From Bifidobacterium sp. ESL0790 (lineage in GTDB: Bacteria > Actinomycetota > Actinomycetes > Actinomycetales > Bifidobacteriaceae), in the NCBI RefSeq assembly GCF_029395435.1, contig NZ_CP113915.1:620001-684000 (forward strand): a stretch of DNA of 64,000 nucleotides, in the 5' to 3' direction. A model generated the notes under the pieces. That model was not told the DNA's origin and did no database searches. It worked only from the letters and a program-made list of their open reading frames with translations. A program made the position numbers and the translations under genes. Shown here piece by piece: positions 8,607 through 16,968 of the stretch (the first letter of the stretch is position 1; every line of letters starts with the position of its first letter).

Positions 8607-9383
8607 TCACTCGCTCAGGAAGCGTTCGGCGCGCTCGGCCATCTCGGGGCTGGTGTCGGAATTGCGCAACTCGACGCCGCCCTTGGCTCCGTCATCGGCC
8701 AGCGCGTCGTTGGCCGCGAGCAGGTCGCGCAGGTGGTGGATGGTGCCCTCGTTGCCGTCGATGATCGCGGTCGACTCGGGCAAGAGCTCGCGGAAATAGT
8801 CGCGGTAGAAGACGAAATGCGTGCAGCCGAGCACCACCGAGTCGATGGTGGAGAGGTCGTAGTCGTCGAAATAGCGGTGCAGCGTGGTCATCACCAGGTC
8901 GTGATCGCCGATATGGCCCTGCTCCATGATCTCCACCAGGTCGGGGCACGGCTGGCGATAGATGACGTTGGTGGCGTTGAAGCGGTCCATCAGCTCGGTG
9001 AACTTCTTTTCGCGTAGGGTCAGCGGTGTGGCGGCCACGATGACGTGCTGCGGCTTGCCGTCGCCCCTGTCGCAGGCCGGTTTGAGCGCTGGTTCCATGC
9101 CGACGATCGGCAGGCTGTAGTCCTCGCGCAGCTGCTTGCTCGCGGCGGAGGAAGCGGTGTTGCAGGCGATCACGACGGCCTTGGCGCCCTCCTTGGCGAA
9201 TTTGTCGACGATGTCGAAGGAGAGGCGGCGCACCTCCTCGGTGGGCTTGACGCCGTAGGGCGCGTTGGCGGAGTCGCCGAAATAGATGACCCGCTCGTTG
9301 GGAAGTTGCTGGCGCAGTTCGCGCACGACCGAGATGCCGCCAAGTCCGGAATCGAAGACGCCGATGGGGGCATTGGATGTCAT
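8607..9383 (-). CDS. murI: Glutamate racemase
   Basis: A 258-residue enzyme interconverting L- and D-glutamate for peptidoglycan. '[10 protein letters not shown]' is at the N-terminus. The two catalytic cysteines are in 'ACNTASS' (C74) and 'LGCTHF' (near 185), and '[11 protein letters not shown]' is also typical. The length is normal. The ribosome site AAGGAGA lies before ATG 9383. Confidence 0.97.
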   Translation of the reverse strand: MTSNAPIGVFDSGLGGISVVRELRQQLPNERVIYFGDSANAPYGVKPTEEVRRLSFDIVDKFAKEGAKAVVIACNTASSAASKQLREDYSLPIVGMEPALKPACDRGDGKPQHVIVAATPLTLREKKFTELMDRFNATNVIYRQPCPDLVEIMEQGHIGDHDLVMTTLHRYFDDYDLSTIDSVVLGCTHFVFYRDYFRELLPESTAIIDGNEGTIHHLRDLLAANDALADDGAKGGVELRNSDTSPEMAERAERFLSE

Positions 9384-9717
9384 GTCGTGTTCTCCTTCTT
9401 CCGAGCGTGGCGCGGGGCGTTGGGCCGTAAACCAGCACTAGGATACTCCTCTGACCACGTCGACGGCATGGCTTGTGGCGAACGTCCACAAGAGGCGCAA
9501 ACCCCGGGACGTGGGTTGCCTGCGCATGGCGATGTCTTCAAGGTGTCGCCAAAGTATCGCCGTCATTGCTCGGCATTGGCTTGGTATAGCCGCTATTAGC
9601 TGGAATGGTGGTTGAATCGCGTTCTTTCTGGTCCCGTCACGCCCGCTCTTCGCGCGGCAATCCGCTGGCCGAATGGAAACCCGTGGCGATTCCGCATCCG
9701 TGGCTAGACTTGTGGTC
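9384..9717. other. Divergent promoter region between murI and dapF
   Basis: 334 bp without a gene. On the plus side TAGACT at 9705-9710 is a good -10 hexamer only 7 nt before the dapF ATG, with no Shine-Dalgarno, which suggests a leaderless dapF transcript. Confidence 0.5.
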
Positions 9718-10623
9718 ATGACTTTGCCACGAACCATCTATAAAGCCCACGCCACCGGCAACGATTTCATCACCTACATCGACCGCTCGGGCGACCGCGA
9801 GCCCGGCGCCGATGAGGTGCGTCGGATCTGCGACCGCCATTTCGGCATCGGCGGCGACGGGGTCATCAGGCTGGCCCACCCGCGCGACGTCAGCGACCTG
9901 AGCGAGGCCCAAGTCGCCGAATGCGAGGCCGGGGGAGCGCAATGGTTCATGGATTACCGCAACGCCGACGGCAGCTTGGCGGAGATGTGCGGCAACGGCA
10001 CGCGCGCCATCACCCTGCTCGCCCAGCGCGCCGGACTGGCCGCTCCCGCCGGCGGCGAGCCGTTCGTCCTTGGCACCAGGGCGGGCGTCAAGACCTTGAC
10101 ATCATTGGGGAACCTCGAGCCTTACGGCCGCGACGTCTTCCAGGTGAGCCTCGGCCAGTGGAGCCGCGGTGACATCGACGCCTACACCGTCACCATTCCG
10201 GGCACGCCGGGCCAAGCCAAGGGCACGTTCGTCGACATGGGCAACCCTCACGTCGTCTCCGTGCTCGAGGATGGCGAGGCCACGCTGCCGGCGGTCGAGG
10301 AACTGGACCTGGTCACCAAGCCTGTGGTCGAGCCCGCGCTCGAATCGGACCAGAACGCCGAGTTCGTGCGCGTCGAAAGCCGCGATGAGGCGGCGAACCA
10401 CGGCAAGGCCACCATGCGTGTCAACGAGCGCGGCTGCGGCGAGACGCTCTCCTGCGGCACGGGCCTGTGCGCCACGGCCATCACCCTGCGCGCCAAAACC
10501 GGCGTCGACCATTGGGACATCCGCGTGCGCGGCGGCCTGCTGCGCGTCGACGTGAGCGACGACGACGTGCGTCTGACCGGCTCGGCGACCATCGTGGCGA
10601 AAGTCGAGCTGCTCGACCGGTGA
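9718..10623 (+). CDS. dapF: Diaminopimelate epimerase
   Basis: A 301-residue enzyme converting LL- to meso-diaminopimelate in lysine biosynthesis. It has 'HATGNDF', the first catalytic Cys (C91) in 'MCGNGTRA' and the second in 'LSCGTGLCA', plus 'MGNPHVV' for substrate binding. ATG 9718 is chosen because homologues begin near 'YKAHATGNDF' and because of the -10-like TAGACT just upstream. An ATG 45 nt earlier would overlap that element. A 16-bp hairpin follows. Confidence 0.95.
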   Translation: MTLPRTIYKAHATGNDFITYIDRSGDREPGADEVRRICDRHFGIGGDGVIRLAHPRDVSDLSEAQVAECEAGGAQWFMDYRNADGSLAEMCGNGTRAITLLAQRAGLAAPAGGEPFVLGTRAGVKTLTSLGNLEPYGRDVFQVSLGQWSRGDIDAYTVTIPGTPGQAKGTFVDMGNPHVVSVLEDGEATLPAVEELDLVTKPVVEPALESDQNAEFVRVESRDEAANHGKATMRVNERGCGETLSCGTGLCATAITLRAKTGVDHWDIRVRGGLLRVDVSDDDVRLTGSATIVAKVELLDR

Positions 10624-10803
10624 TTCGGTCGTTTGACGCTCGATTCCGACCGCTTGGTCCAGGATTCAGGCCGTTTGGCCGATAATTTCAGCTTTCAGGT
10701 CAAGTAGCCCCGTCGTTATGGTTTTCGCGAGGTTTTTCGCAAGGTTTCCGAGAATTTTCCTGAACGCATAAACGTATAGACGAGACGAGAACAAGCAAGA
10801 CAA

Positions 10804-10845
10804 AAACGGCACCATACCAAGTAAAACCCTGGTATGGTGCCGTTT
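10804..10845. terminator. Bidirectional terminator between dapF and the VKOR gene
   Basis: A perfect 16-bp stem, AAACGGCACCATACCA (10804-10819) with its complement at 10830-10845, and a 10-nt loop. It is flanked by A-rich and T-rich sequence and lies between convergent genes. Confidence 0.9.
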
Positions 10846-10883
10846 CTACGTTTCCATCCACGTCGCCGTGGACGTGAAGGCGA

Positions 10884-11621
10884 TCAGGCGAAGATGGCCG
10901 CGCCCTCGTTGACGAAGATAAGCGCGATGATGGCGAGGATCCAGACCACGTCCACCATCAGGTCGTAACGCATGCGGTAGTAGGTGTTGAGCGCCTTGGC
11001 GTTGCGCGGGATATGCTGCACGGTCACCGTGGCGTGCGAGGTCGCCATGAACATGAAGGTCGTGGCGAACATCATGGTCATGCACCACGGGCACAGGGCG
11101 CGGATGACGAACATCGACTGGGTGAAGAGCCAGTAGGCGTAGCACAGCGCCGCCACGCTGCCGAGCCAGGTGCACAGGTTGAACCAGTGGGGCAGCTTGC
11201 TGCCGGTGAGCCCGATCACCGCGATGGTGATGAAGACGCTGTAGGCGGCGATGCCGAAGAAGGCGTTCGGGAAGCTCAGGCCGCCGAACTTGATGATCTC
11301 GGCTTGCCACGATTCGGCCACGGTGGAGCAGGAGAGCACGGAGTTGACGTCGCAACCCAACGCCTTGTTGGGGTTACGCGCGAGCTTCAGGGTGTCGGCG
11401 GCCAGCATCAGCGAGGCGAAAAGGCCGACGGCCGCGGCGATGAGCATGATCAGATAGTTCCATATATTGCCATGGAAGAAACCGGTCGGCTTCTTGCGTT
11501 GCGTGAGCTGCTGCTGCACGCCCATGGGCATTCCGGCCCCCTGCGCCTGTGTCGGTATCTGGTCTTGCGGCACCTGCGTCTGCAGGTTCTTAACGGCATC
11601 GACACTGTGTTTGTTCGACAT
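10884..11621 (-). CDS. Vitamin K epoxide reductase (VKOR) family membrane protein
   Basis: A 245-residue protein with a Gln-rich cytoplasmic N-terminus of about 50 residues and about five membrane helices. The active site is 'CPWC' (C177/C180), and the loop cysteines are C90 and C98 in 'GCDVNSVLSCS'. Bacterial VKORs re-oxidise DsbA-like proteins by passing electrons to quinone, supporting disulfide formation outside the membrane. No DsbA-like gene is next to it here. GGAGAT lies upstream of the start. The low-complexity N-terminus may carry no conserved function. Confidence 0.93.
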   Translation of the reverse strand: MSNKHSVDAVKNLQTQVPQDQIPTQAQGAGMPMGVQQQLTQRKKPTGFFHGNIWNYLIMLIAAAVGLFASLMLAADTLKLARNPNKALGCDVNSVLSCSTVAESWQAEIIKFGGLSFPNAFFGIAAYSVFITIAVIGLTGSKLPHWFNLCTWLGSVAALCYAYWLFTQSMFVIRALCPWCMTMMFATTFMFMATSHATVTVQHIPRNAKALNTYYRMRYDLMVDVVWILAIIALIFVNEGAAIFA

Positions 11622-11686
11622 GCTATATCTCCGACTTTCTACTCATCTTCAAATATCTCCCAGATTCTTGGCTTACGATGGGGAAC

Positions 11687-12574
11687 ATGACTCGACACGT
11701 TCCGCCTCACGATCGCAATTGCGCCAACGGTTGGGATTTGCACTGCCATACAGTTTATTCCGATGGTACCAAAACCCCTGCAGAATTGATAACTCTTGCT
11801 CACGACCTTGGACTGCATGGAGTGGCCATCACCGACCACGACACCACCGCCGGTTGGGCGGACGCGGCCAGACAGGCCGAGGCCGTGGGATTGCCGCTGC
11901 TGCGTGGCACCGAGATCACCGCCGAGGACGGGGCCGTCTCCGTGCACATGCTCGCTTACCAATACGACCCCAAAAACGAAGCCATCACCGAGCTGTTCCG
12001 CGCCACCAGGCTCGCCCGCGTCGAACGTGCCAAGCGCATGGTCGCCAGGCTCGCCGAGGATTTCCCGATCAGCTGGGAGAGCGTGACCGCCCAGGCGAAG
12101 CAAGGCAAGAAGACCACCGTCGGCCGGCCGCATATGGCCGACGCGCTTGTGGCCGCCGGGGTCTACGCCACCCGTTCGGACGCGTTCGCCGGCGCCATTT
12201 CGGGGACGAGCAAGTATTACATTCCGACGCCTTCTCCCAGCACCCACGAGGTGGTGCGCACGGTGCGCGAGGCCGGTGGCGTGAGCGTCATCGCGCACCC
12301 CGGCGATCGCGCCCGCAACCGTGTGCTGCTCAGCGACAGGCAGATCAGGGACCTCGCGGCCGAGGGTCTTGGCGGGCTCGAGGTCTGGCATCGCGGCAAC
12401 GACGAGGAGCAGCGCCGCCGTCTGCTCGGCCTCGCCGACGAGCTGGGTCTTTTGGTCACTGGGGGCTCGGACTGGCACGGCGCCGGCAAGCCGAACCTGT
12501 TGGGGGAGAACCTCACCGACGACGCCACCGTCGCCGAGATCGTCCGCCGTGGCGCGATTCCACTGGTGGGCTGA
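11687..12574 (+). CDS. PHP domain phosphoesterase (RNase AM/TrpH type)
   Basis: A 295-residue protein. Metal-binding PHP motifs are 'DLHCHTVYSDG' near the N-terminus, 'ITDHDT', 'GTEITAE', 'VIAHPGD' and 'GGSDWHG' near the end. The closest characterised relatives are the 3',5'-nucleotide bisphosphatase and 5'-exonuclease group (YciV/RNase AM). I choose ATG 11687: the ATG 9 nt earlier lies inside a -10-like TACGAT (11674-11679), so the mRNA is probably leaderless from 11687. No neighbour suggests its substrate. Confidence 0.88.
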   Translation: MTRHVPPHDRNCANGWDLHCHTVYSDGTKTPAELITLAHDLGLHGVAITDHDTTAGWADAARQAEAVGLPLLRGTEITAEDGAVSVHMLAYQYDPKNEAITELFRATRLARVERAKRMVARLAEDFPISWESVTAQAKQGKKTTVGRPHMADALVAAGVYATRSDAFAGAISGTSKYYIPTPSPSTHEVVRTVREAGGVSVIAHPGDRARNRVLLSDRQIRDLAAEGLGGLEVWHRGNDEEQRRRLLGLADELGLLVTGGSDWHGAGKPNLLGENLTDDATVAEIVRRGAIPLVG

Positions 12575-12699
12575 AGGTCGGGCTGAGAGGCCGGGCTGAG
12601 GAACCGTGCTGAGACGGCTGGTTTGGCTGGGTCGGCCGCCCAATCCGATGGAAGCCAGTTGACCGGTTGGTTTCTGATTCCGTTCATCGCTGCCCTGCC

Positions 12700-12845
12700 G
12701 GAGACCGTTTTTAGGCATGGGCTGTCGGCGATGCTGGAAACCGGCCAGTGAGACGTTGCTAATGGCCGGTTTTGTGTATATCGGAATGTGGGTGCTGGAA
12801 ACCGGACTATTGGGCCGTGTCAGTGGCCTGTTTTGGGCATGAGGT
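12700..12845. repeat. 61-bp tandem hairpin array, about 3 units
   Basis: The CCG/CCT of the shared element falls at 12705, 12766 and 12827, exactly 61 bp apart. Each unit has a (T)GGCCG-TTTT..GGCATG half and, after about 10 nt, a GATGC-GGAAAC-GGCC half in reverse complement. It lies between convergent genes and immediately before a separate 18-bp hairpin. Confidence 0.75.
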
Positions 12846-12859
12846 GGTGGAATTACGAC

Positions 12860-12905
12860 AATGTGGGGCGCGCAACCCGTTCATTCAGGTTGCGCGCCCC
12901 ACATT
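12860..12905. terminator. 18-bp perfect inverted repeat
   Basis: Arms 12860-12877 and 12888-12905 (AATGTGGGGCGCGCAACC and complement) are perfect, with a 10-nt loop. It lies between the convergent PHP and DUF3107 genes. There is no long T-run, so terminator function is inferred from stability and position. Confidence 0.65.
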
Positions 12906-12985
12906 CATAACGTTTGTTTCACACAATTGCCGTCATCGCGCCGATGTGGAGCGTGACGGTCTGGGCGTTAGATATTAGTTGCCTA

Positions 12986-13210
12986 TCAGAGGGCGCCGAA
13001 GCCGACCGCATGCTTGGTCTCGGAGCCGATCATGGCGTAGCCAAGGGCGCCGGCGGGCACGATGATGTGGCGGCCCTTGTCGTCGACCAGGTCGATCGGC
13101 TCGCCCTTCGTGACGGCCTGGCGCACGGCGTCGCCCACCTTCTCGGCGCTGTCGTCGGTGGTGAAATTGACCGGGCGGGCCACATTCTGAATGCCGAATT
13201 CGACGTCCAT
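12986..13210 (-). CDS. DUF3107 family protein
   Basis: A 74-residue actinobacterial protein. The opening 'MDVEFGIQNVARPVNF' and the later 'VDDKGRHIIVPAGALGYAMIG' match DUF3107, a small conserved family without established function. The spacing of AGAGG before the start is good. The neighbourhood (phosphotransferase-like gene, UvrD2) is typical for actinobacteria. Confidence 0.9.
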   Translation of the reverse strand: MDVEFGIQNVARPVNFTTDDSAEKVGDAVRQAVTKGEPIDLVDDKGRHIIVPAGALGYAMIGSETKHAVGFGAL

Positions 13211-13409
13211 GGATTGCCTCTTTCTGTTTGGTGTTGTTGTATAGGTTCATTGTGCCCGTCGCCGCGCCATTTCGCTGGTGGCGAGGTCGCCGCCGGTTTG
13301 TCCGTGGTCGGGAGAGCGGGGTGGACGATTATGGGATTGACGAAGTCCTGATTATCGCCGCTCAGTCCGCCATATCATGCGCATCGAGCGGCGACATAGC
13401 TTCATGTCC

Positions 13410-15245
13410 TCACGATTGGTCGGATGCCGAAGACTGCTTCTTGCCGTCGTCTTCCGCGTCGGCGTCGCTGTCATCGTCGTCAGAAGTGTCGTCAATTTTC
13501 GATTCCGCTTCGTCGATATCTTCCGAAGAGTCATCGTCAATGGTGCCGTCGGATTCGTCAGCGGTAGCATCGCCGTCGCGAGCGGTTTCATCCTTCAGCG
13601 TATTGCCTTCGGAGTCACTGTCACTGGCGTCATCGCCCAAGCCGTCGTTGGTGGCGTCGTCAGCGTCGCCTTCGTCATCGGTCTCGGGAATCGCCATGCT
13701 CATCTGCACGGCCACCTCGGCCTCGCCCGTCGAATCCTCCAAGGCCTCGTCGCTGGCTTCGGCATCGGCCTTGGAATCGAGATCATCATGATGCTCGGCC
13801 TGCTCGTGCTCATGCTCCTCGTATTCCTCAAGCCCGATCTGCGCGTCGTGCAACGCACGCTCCTGGCGCTCGAGCAGTGGGATGAGCATGGTCGGGGCGG
13901 CGCTATCAGCGTGCTCCTTCTCATCGTGGCCTTGCCCGCCAAGCTCGGAAGACGAATCGCTCGAGGCGTCGTTGATGGAATCCTTGCCGGCCTGGGTGAG
14001 CACCATGGTGGCGCTCGAGGAGGGGGAGGGCATGTCGGGGTAGGGGCGTGACGCTTTGGCGCTGGAAGCGGCGACCGGGTGGCTCTCGGTGGAATCCGAA
14101 GGCTGGTTACGCAGCACCTCGGCCGAACCGGTGCGGTCGGTCTCGCCGGTCGCGTCATCGGCGAACAGTTCGCCGGAATCGCTGGAACCAAGCGGGTTCG
14201 AGGCGTTGGTGTCGTCGTTCTCGTCGTTGGAATTCGCGGCCGCGTTCTGATGGGCCACGGTGGCGGCGATGGTGGCGCTCGAGGCCGAGGTGGCGCGGTT
14301 GGTCACGACGGTGAGCTGGTGGGCCAGATGCTCCACCTGCGCCTTGAAACGCATGATCTTGGTGTTGTCGGCCTGGTTCAGGGCCTCGATGAACTCGCCG
14401 ACCTGCTCCATCTGCAGCCACAGGTTGGCGCGCAGCATGATGAGGTCGTCGATGCGCGAGCCCATCATGCGCCCGTAGGAGCCCATGAGCGCGCTGCGGT
14501 GCGGCTCGTCCATCTTGGCGAACATCCACGCCAGGTCGCGCGCCGGGTCGTTGATCTGCATGTTCTGCCAGTTGCTCACCTCGGTGATCGAGGAGCCGGA
14601 GAAGATGAAATCGCCATCCTGGAATCCGCCGTGCACCAGGCAGGTGGAGAAGGACCACAGCCCCTCCGTCTCGATGACCTGCGCCCAGCTCGAGGTGATG
14701 GCGGGCGGGATGTGCCCGGCCTGCTGCAGACGCTGGATCCAGCCAGTCAACTGCGCGCGGATCTGCCCGGTGGTGAAGGCCGAGTAGTGGTTCTCGGTCA
14801 GGAAACTGGAACGCTGGCGGTGGATGGCGCCGATGGCGGTGCCCACGCTCGAGGCGTCCTCGAGGGTCAGCAGATCGAGCTGTCGTGCCTCGCCCTCGGC
14901 ATACGGGGTCACCAACACGGCGTAGTCGCCGGTCGGGCTTTTCTCGCCCGCGTCGCGGAAGGCCAGAGCGCGGTCGAGCGCGAAGCCGAGCCCGCCCACC
15001 TCACGTGAGCGCTCGAGGGTTCGCGCGGCCTTGGCGCGCTGGCGGAGGCGCTTGCGTCCGGCATCCTCGTCGGAGGCGAAAACGTCATAGCAACGGCCCG
15101 AGGCATCCTGCACCACGGCGTGGGTGATGCCCATGCGATCGTCCGTGGCGCTGTCCTGCCCGCTTTCGCGCACGCCGGCCACGGCGACGCTGGGCATGGC
15201 GGCGGAGGCGAGCGCCGCCAGCTTGAAGTTCTTCGGTAAAGTCAC
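13410..15245 (-). CDS. APH-like phosphotransferase with degenerate active site and long acidic tail
   Basis: A 611-residue protein. Residues about 80-320 resemble the aminoglycoside-phosphotransferase/kinase fold, and the catalytic segment reads 'LVHGGFQDGDFIF' (203-215) with '..EVSNWQN' following. Aligned with the usual HGDxxxGN...DW, the catalytic Asp is Gly (207), the metal-binding Asn is Asp (212) and the second metal Asp is Asn (225), so it may be a pseudokinase. Residues about 330-611 are a low-complexity Asp/Glu/Ser/Ala tail. GTG 15245 is the apparent start. Its position next to uvrD2 and a zincin-like gene matches the mycobacterial Rv3195-Rv3198 neighbourhood. Confidence 0.75.
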   Translation of the reverse strand: MTLPKNFKLAALASAAMPSVAVAGVRESGQDSATDDRMGITHAVVQDASGRCYDVFASDEDAGRKRLRQRAKAARTLERSREVGGLGFALDRALAFRDAGEKSPTGDYAVLVTPYAEGEARQLDLLTLEDASSVGTAIGAIHRQRSSFLTENHYSAFTTGQIRAQLTGWIQRLQQAGHIPPAITSSWAQVIETEGLWSFSTCLVHGGFQDGDFIFSGSSITEVSNWQNMQINDPARDLAWMFAKMDEPHRSALMGSYGRMMGSRIDDLIMLRANLWLQMEQVGEFIEALNQADNTKIMRFKAQVEHLAHQLTVVTNRATSASSATIAATVAHQNAAANSNDENDDTNASNPLGSSDSGELFADDATGETDRTGSAEVLRNQPSDSTESHPVAASSAKASRPYPDMPSPSSSATMVLTQAGKDSINDASSDSSSELGGQGHDEKEHADSAAPTMLIPLLERQERALHDAQIGLEEYEEHEHEQAEHHDDLDSKADAEASDEALEDSTGEAEVAVQMSMAIPETDDEGDADDATNDGLGDDASDSDSEGNTLKDETARDGDATADESDGTIDDDSSEDIDEAESKIDDTSDDDDSDADAEDDGKKQSSASDQS

Positions 15246-15346
15246 ACATTAAGACTAATACATCGTATGTCCTTAAGGCCCCTTGAGACCCGCTGTGGCT
15301 TGGGTTTCGCCGGGGTGGGACCAGCCCCGCTGGCACAATGGAGGCC

Positions 15347-16840
15347 ATGACGGAACAAGCGGGGGAGATGCTCGAGGGCCTCGATGAGGCGCAGCTGGCG
15401 GCGGCCACGGCGCTCGGCGGCCCGGTGCGCATCATCGCGGGCGCGGGGGCGGGCAAGACCCGCACGGTCACCCGCCGCATCGCCTATGCGTGCAAAAGCG
15501 GCAAGTGGGAGGCCGGCCGTACGCTGGCGGTCACCTTCTCAATCAGGGCCGCCAACGAGATGAAGAAGCGCCTGGCCACGTTGGGTGTGGGTGGCGAGGT
15601 CACCGCCGCCACCTTCCATTCCGCCGCGCTGCACCAGCTGCGTCAGGTGTGGACGGAGATCACCGAGGCGCCCTTCCCGCGCGTCGCCACCGACACCAAA
15701 GACATCATCAACCGGGCGGTGACGCGCGCCACCGACTCCGACCAGTTCGACGAGATGACCAACCGCAACCTGCTCGCCGAGATCAACTGGGCCAAGGTCT
15801 CGCTCATCGCGCCCGACGATTACGCGCGTGTCTGCGCCGCCACCCACCGCACACCTCCCGCCGGCCTCGACCCCGAGCGGTTCGCCGAGATCTACGTGGC
15901 CTACGAGCAGGAGAAGACGGCTCGTGGGGAGATGGACTTCAACGACATTTTGCTCTTGGATTGCCACGTGCTCGACGCCTTCGACGAGCAGGCCGCGCAG
16001 ATCCGCCGCTCCGTCGGCTGGCTCACCGTCGACGAGTACCAGGACGTCTCGCCCCTGCAGCACCGGCTCATGCAACTGTGGCTCAAGGGCAACCGCAACG
16101 TGTGCGTGGTGGGCGACCCGGCCCAGACCATCTATTCCTTCGCGGGGGCCTCGAGCTATGGCCTGCTGCATTTCGCCGACGAGTTCGGCCCGCTGAGCGC
16201 CGACATCGATTTGAACACCGATTACCGCTCCACCCCGCAGGTCGTCTCCTGCGCCAACCGCGTGCTGGCCTCGGCGCCCAACCGTGAGGATTACCTGCGC
16301 CTCGTCTCGCCGCGCGGCAAGGGCATGCGCGTGGTGAAGACGGTCTACGACGATGACGACGAGGAGGCGCGTGGCGTGGCGCAACGCATCGCCCGCTTCG
16401 TCGCCGACGGGGCCAAACCTTCGGATTGCGCGGTGCTCACGCGGCTGAATGCCCAGCAGCAGGTGGTCGGGCGTGCGTTGAAGGGGCAGGACCTGCCCTA
16501 CCGCACCAGGCGTGACGCCGGCTGGCGGCAGTCGGCGTTGGGGGAGACCGACCAGGCCAAGCGCGACGCGTTGGAGGCGCTCAATCTGCGGGCCGAGCCG
16601 GGGGTCACCATCTCGACCATCCACGCGGCCAAAGGCCTCGAGTTCAAGCATGTCTTTCTGATCGGCTGCTCCGAAGGGCTGCTGCCATATGGCTCGCCGG
16701 CCCCGGGGCCCGACCTTGAGGAGGAGCGGCGGCTGATGTACGTCGGCGTCACCCGCGCCGAGGACTCGTTGCACATCTCGTACGCGCGCAGCAAGGACCC
16801 GGCCTCCACCTTCGCCCGCACCCCGAGCCGGTTCATCTAA
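15347..16840 (+). CDS. uvrD2: UvrD/PcrA-family ATP-dependent DNA helicase (UvrD2-like)
   Basis: A 497-residue SF1A helicase with Walker A 'GAGAGKTR', motif II 'VDEYQDVS', motif III 'GDPAQTIYSF', motif IV 'TDYRSTPQVV', motif V 'TIHAAKGLEF' and motif VI 'YVGVTRAED'. It is shorter than mycobacterial UvrD2 (about 700 residues) and shows no HRDC domain. ATG 15347 is preferred: the ATG at 15338 lies inside CACAAT (15334-15339), a -10-like element 7 nt before 15347, which points to a leaderless mRNA. It is divergent from the phosphotransferase-like gene. Confidence 0.92.
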   Translation: MTEQAGEMLEGLDEAQLAAATALGGPVRIIAGAGAGKTRTVTRRIAYACKSGKWEAGRTLAVTFSIRAANEMKKRLATLGVGGEVTAATFHSAALHQLRQVWTEITEAPFPRVATDTKDIINRAVTRATDSDQFDEMTNRNLLAEINWAKVSLIAPDDYARVCAATHRTPPAGLDPERFAEIYVAYEQEKTARGEMDFNDILLLDCHVLDAFDEQAAQIRRSVGWLTVDEYQDVSPLQHRLMQLWLKGNRNVCVVGDPAQTIYSFAGASSYGLLHFADEFGPLSADIDLNTDYRSTPQVVSCANRVLASAPNREDYLRLVSPRGKGMRVVKTVYDDDDEEARGVAQRIARFVADGAKPSDCAVLTRLNAQQQVVGRALKGQDLPYRTRRDAGWRQSALGETDQAKRDALEALNLRAEPGVTISTIHAAKGLEFKHVFLIGCSEGLLPYGSPAPGPDLEEERRLMYVGVTRAEDSLHISYARSKDPASTFARTPSRFI

Positions 16841-16890
16841 TAGCCAGAGACGTATACGTCTCGTTGGTGTCGATAGAGTATCGAGGCAAT

Positions 16891-16931
16891 ATTTAGGCGG
16901 TATCCAGATGGTGTCTGGGTACCGCCTAAAT
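16891..16931. terminator. Terminator between uvrD2 and the zincin-like gene
   Basis: ATTTAGGCGGTATCC (16891-16905) pairs with GGGTACCGCCTAAAT (to 16931) with one G-T type mismatch. It lies between convergent genes. A separate 16-bp palindrome, GAGACGTATACGTCTC, lies just before it at about 16847-16862. Confidence 0.75.
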
Positions 16932-16968
16932 CGTATTTACATATTTATCTGACGTCTAACGGGACGGC

